From contig WQTP01000039.1 of the NCBI GenBank assembly GCA_009786195.1, positions 1 through 35,700 of the forward strand: DNA of 35,700 nucleotides. The letters are read 5' to 3'. The position numbers and the translations under genes were made by a program. Every line of letters begins with the position of its first letter. Positions within the stretch are counted from its first letter, which is position 1. Positions 33,720 through 35,700 of this stretch are shown piece by piece. Source of the DNA: Candidatus Saccharimonadota bacterium. GTDB lineage: Bacteria; Patescibacteriota; Saccharimonadia; Saccharimonadales; Saccharimonadaceae. The notes below the pieces were generated by a model that was given only the letters and a program-made list of their open reading frames with translations, had not been told where the DNA came from and made no database searches.

Positions 33720-35539
33720 CGTTGTTCTTGCGGATTGGTGGTGATTAAATCAGTTTCAGTTTGGGAAGCAATAATTTGGATATGTACATGACTTTGTCCA
33801 GCAAAAAACAAACCCTGACCAACCGGAAAGTTAGCCAAACGTTTCAATTCTTCCTCAGTTAATTTGAAAACTTGACCCAGAACATCGATAGCCGAAGGAG
33901 ATTGTTTAAGTAGAATTTGCATGCTAGCATTAGCAACAATCGCCCGCCCCATTTGACTGTTCATCATGTCTTCGACATCCTGGGAAATCGTGGTTAATCC
34001 GAGATAATATTTACGCGCACGTTTAGCGATCGAAAAGAGGAAATTCGCCGCATCCGGCCATTTCATCAGTTGCCAGGCCTCATCAACGATCAACATGCGT
34101 TTTTTCTTTTGTGTGCGCACAGTGTTCCAAATATGACTAAGGACGATATACATTGCTACCGGTCGTAATTCGTCCTCGAGATCGCGGATATTAAATACCA
34201 CCATATGATTGTTAATATTAACGTTAGATTGTTGGGAAAAAATTCCAGCGAAAGTACCCGTCGTGTACTGACGAAGACGCTGCGCTAACTCTGGCCCATT
34301 ACCACCCATATGAGCTAAAGTATCATACAAATCGGCCATGACTGGTGGGGGTGAATTATGGGTCAACGGATCAGACGTAATTCCAACACGCGCATAAGTA
34401 TCAATCAAAGCTTGATCGAGATCAGCTTCCTCGGAAGGTGATAAGATGTTGACAATTTCACCGTTAGCGGCTACCTGTCCAGCACCTAACATCAACCTCA
34501 ATAATCCATGCAAAGTTACCAAATTGGCCCTTAATGCATCGGCCGATTCGCCATCCTCATTGTCAATTACTCTCGGCAGATCAAACGGATTAACACGAGT
34601 ATCAGAATTCAAACTGAGGTGAATATATGAACCACCAACCGCGTCGCAGAGTCTGTTATATTCGTTTTCTGGATCAATAATAATAATATCAGCTCCCATC
34701 ATCATCGTGCGTAGTGCTTCAAGTTTAACAGTAAAAGATTTACCAGCACCAGATTTAGCAAATACCACCATATTGGCATTTTCGAGACTAAAACGATCGA
34801 AAATCACCAGACCATTATTGTGCATATTAACACCGTAAAGAATACCATTATCCTGAGTTAAATCAGCCGAAGTGAATGGAAAAGAAGTCGAAATCGCGCC
34901 AGTGTTCATATTACGACGAATTTTTAAATCATCAATAAACTGCGGGACTGTCGAATTCAAACCCTGTTCCTGTTGCGCCGAAGCAACCTTAGTCAAAACC
35001 ATTTGCTGACCAAAGATAGTTTCAATTTTGTGGGTAGCGAATTCTAATTCATCCTGACTGTTAGCGTACAACGTCACATACAAACCAAAACGATAGAATT
35101 TCTCCATACCAGCCTGCAACTGATCGCGTAATTCTTCAGCATCCCGATACGCTGCTTCGAGCGCTGGATCACGAACCTTACCCCTTTCCGCATCAATCGA
35201 CATACTAGCTTCGAGTTGAGTAACTTTCTTGCGCAAATTATTCATAACGATAAGACTATCAACTGGATAAATGAACATACTGATATCGATAACTTCGTCG
35301 AGATTAATAATCGAAGATAGCCAACCAGTATAGATACTGCGTGGATAAGCGTAAACATAAAGAGTTCTACACCAACGCGTACCGAGCATAAAATAACCAG
35401 ATTTGAACTCAATCGAAGCTGGTGCTATCAAATCACGCAAAGTGGTGATACCTTTTTGGAACTCGGCTTCAACCTCAGCGGCTTCACGAGCACGTTGCTG
35501 AGTGGCGAGATCGACTCTGGAAGTTTGCTTTTTAGCCAT
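33716..35539 (-). CDS. virB4: VirB4/TraC-like T4SS ATPase (start revised to MAKKQTSR)
   Basis: VFAKSGAGKSFTVKLEALRTMMMGADIIIIDPENEYNRLCDAVGG, KRMLIVDEAWQLMKWPDAANFLFSIAKRARKYYLGLTTISQDVEDMM. Confidence 0.95.
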   Translation of the reverse strand: MAKKQTSRVDLATQQRAREAAEVEAEFQKGITTLRDLIAPASIEFKSGYFMLGTRWCRTLYVYAYPRSIYTGWLSSIINLDEVIDISMFIYPVDSLIVMNNLRKKVTQLEASMSIDAERGKVRDPALEAAYRDAEELRDQLQAGMEKFYRFGLYVTLYANSQDELEFATHKIETIFGQQMVLTKVASAQQEQGLNSTVPQFIDDLKIRRNMNTGAISTSFPFTSADLTQDNGILYGVNMHNNGLVIFDRFSLENANMVVFAKSGAGKSFTVKLEALRTMMMGADIIIIDPENEYNRLCDAVGGSYIHLSLNSDTRVNPFDLPRVIDNEDGESADALRANLVTLHGLLRLMLGAGQVAANGEIVNILSPSEEADLDQALIDTYARVGITSDPLTHNSPPPVMADLYDTLAHMGGNGPELAQRLRQYTTGTFAGIFSQQSNVNINNHMVVFNIRDLEDELRPVAMYIVLSHIWNTVRTQKKKRMLIVDEAWQLMKWPDAANFLFSIAKRARKYYLGLTTISQDVEDMMNSQMGRAIVANASMQILLKQSPSAIDVLGQVFKLTEEELKRLANFPVGQGLFFAGQSHVHIQIIASQTETDLITTNPQEQR

Positions 35540-35700
35540 CAGCTTTACCTCCAATGTCCGCAGTTGGTACTTGACCCTGACCTTTTTGCACTACCGCGGA
35601 AACGTAATTTCGAAAATCACCGATCGGCTCGCGTACGGCAGTATCAGGGTTATAAACGTTATACATCAACTCACCAATCTCTTTAGTTTTTAATTGTATC
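35532..35700 (-). CDS. 3' end of conserved hypothetical gene upstream of virB4 (truncated by window edge)
   Basis: Minus-strand frame IQLKTKEIGELMYNVYNPDTAVREPIGDFRNYVSAVVQKGQGQVPTADIGGKADG*, overlapping the virB4 ATG by 8 nt. Confidence 0.6.
   Translation of the reverse strand, partial: IQLKTKEIGELMYNVYNPDTAVREPIGDFRNYVSAVVQKGQGQVPTADIGGKADG

Noticed and set aside
1-35700. CRISPR arrays, rRNA, tRNA and tmRNA genes
   Set aside because: No regularly spaced repeats or recognisable structural-RNA signatures were seen on either strand by eye.

Overview
This window looks like an origin-proximal region of a Candidatus Saccharibacteria (TM7)/CPR-type genome; the lineage is inferred from gene content, and no search was run. 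From left to right it contains: (i) the 3' tail of an LGFP-repeat protein; (ii) a minus-strand glycan operon (DXD glycosyltransferase, pyruvyltransferase-GT2 fusion, Wzt/Wzm ABC exporter, UDP-galactopyranose mutase, glucosamine-6-phosphate deaminase); (iii) plus-strand GtrB-like and GtrA-like genes; (iv) a radical SAM gene whose start codon runs into a (GA)9 dinucleotide tract and is out of frame as sequenced; (v) the rpmH-rnpA-yidC-jag cluster divergent from dnaA-dnaN-recF, with DnaA boxes; (vi) a large type IV secretion (T4SS)-like locus with VirB6-like and VirB4 proteins, five VirB2-like pilin paralogues, a 1097-aa membrane protein with a CHAP-like C-terminus and a secreted hydrolase with a C39-like domain. 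Two modules appear to interrupt the T4SS locus. One holds a PKD/InlB-type surface protein plus RelBE and is bracketed by imperfect ~30-bp repeats. The other is an AAA/DUF4143 ATPase gene bracketed by perfect 28-bp repeats that carry a promoter. The strongest leads are the apparently phase-variable, possibly viperin-like radical SAM gene, the promoter-duplicating ATPase cassette with tandem palindromic operators, and a recurrent leaderless promoter architecture (TGn-[-10]-N6/7-ATG).
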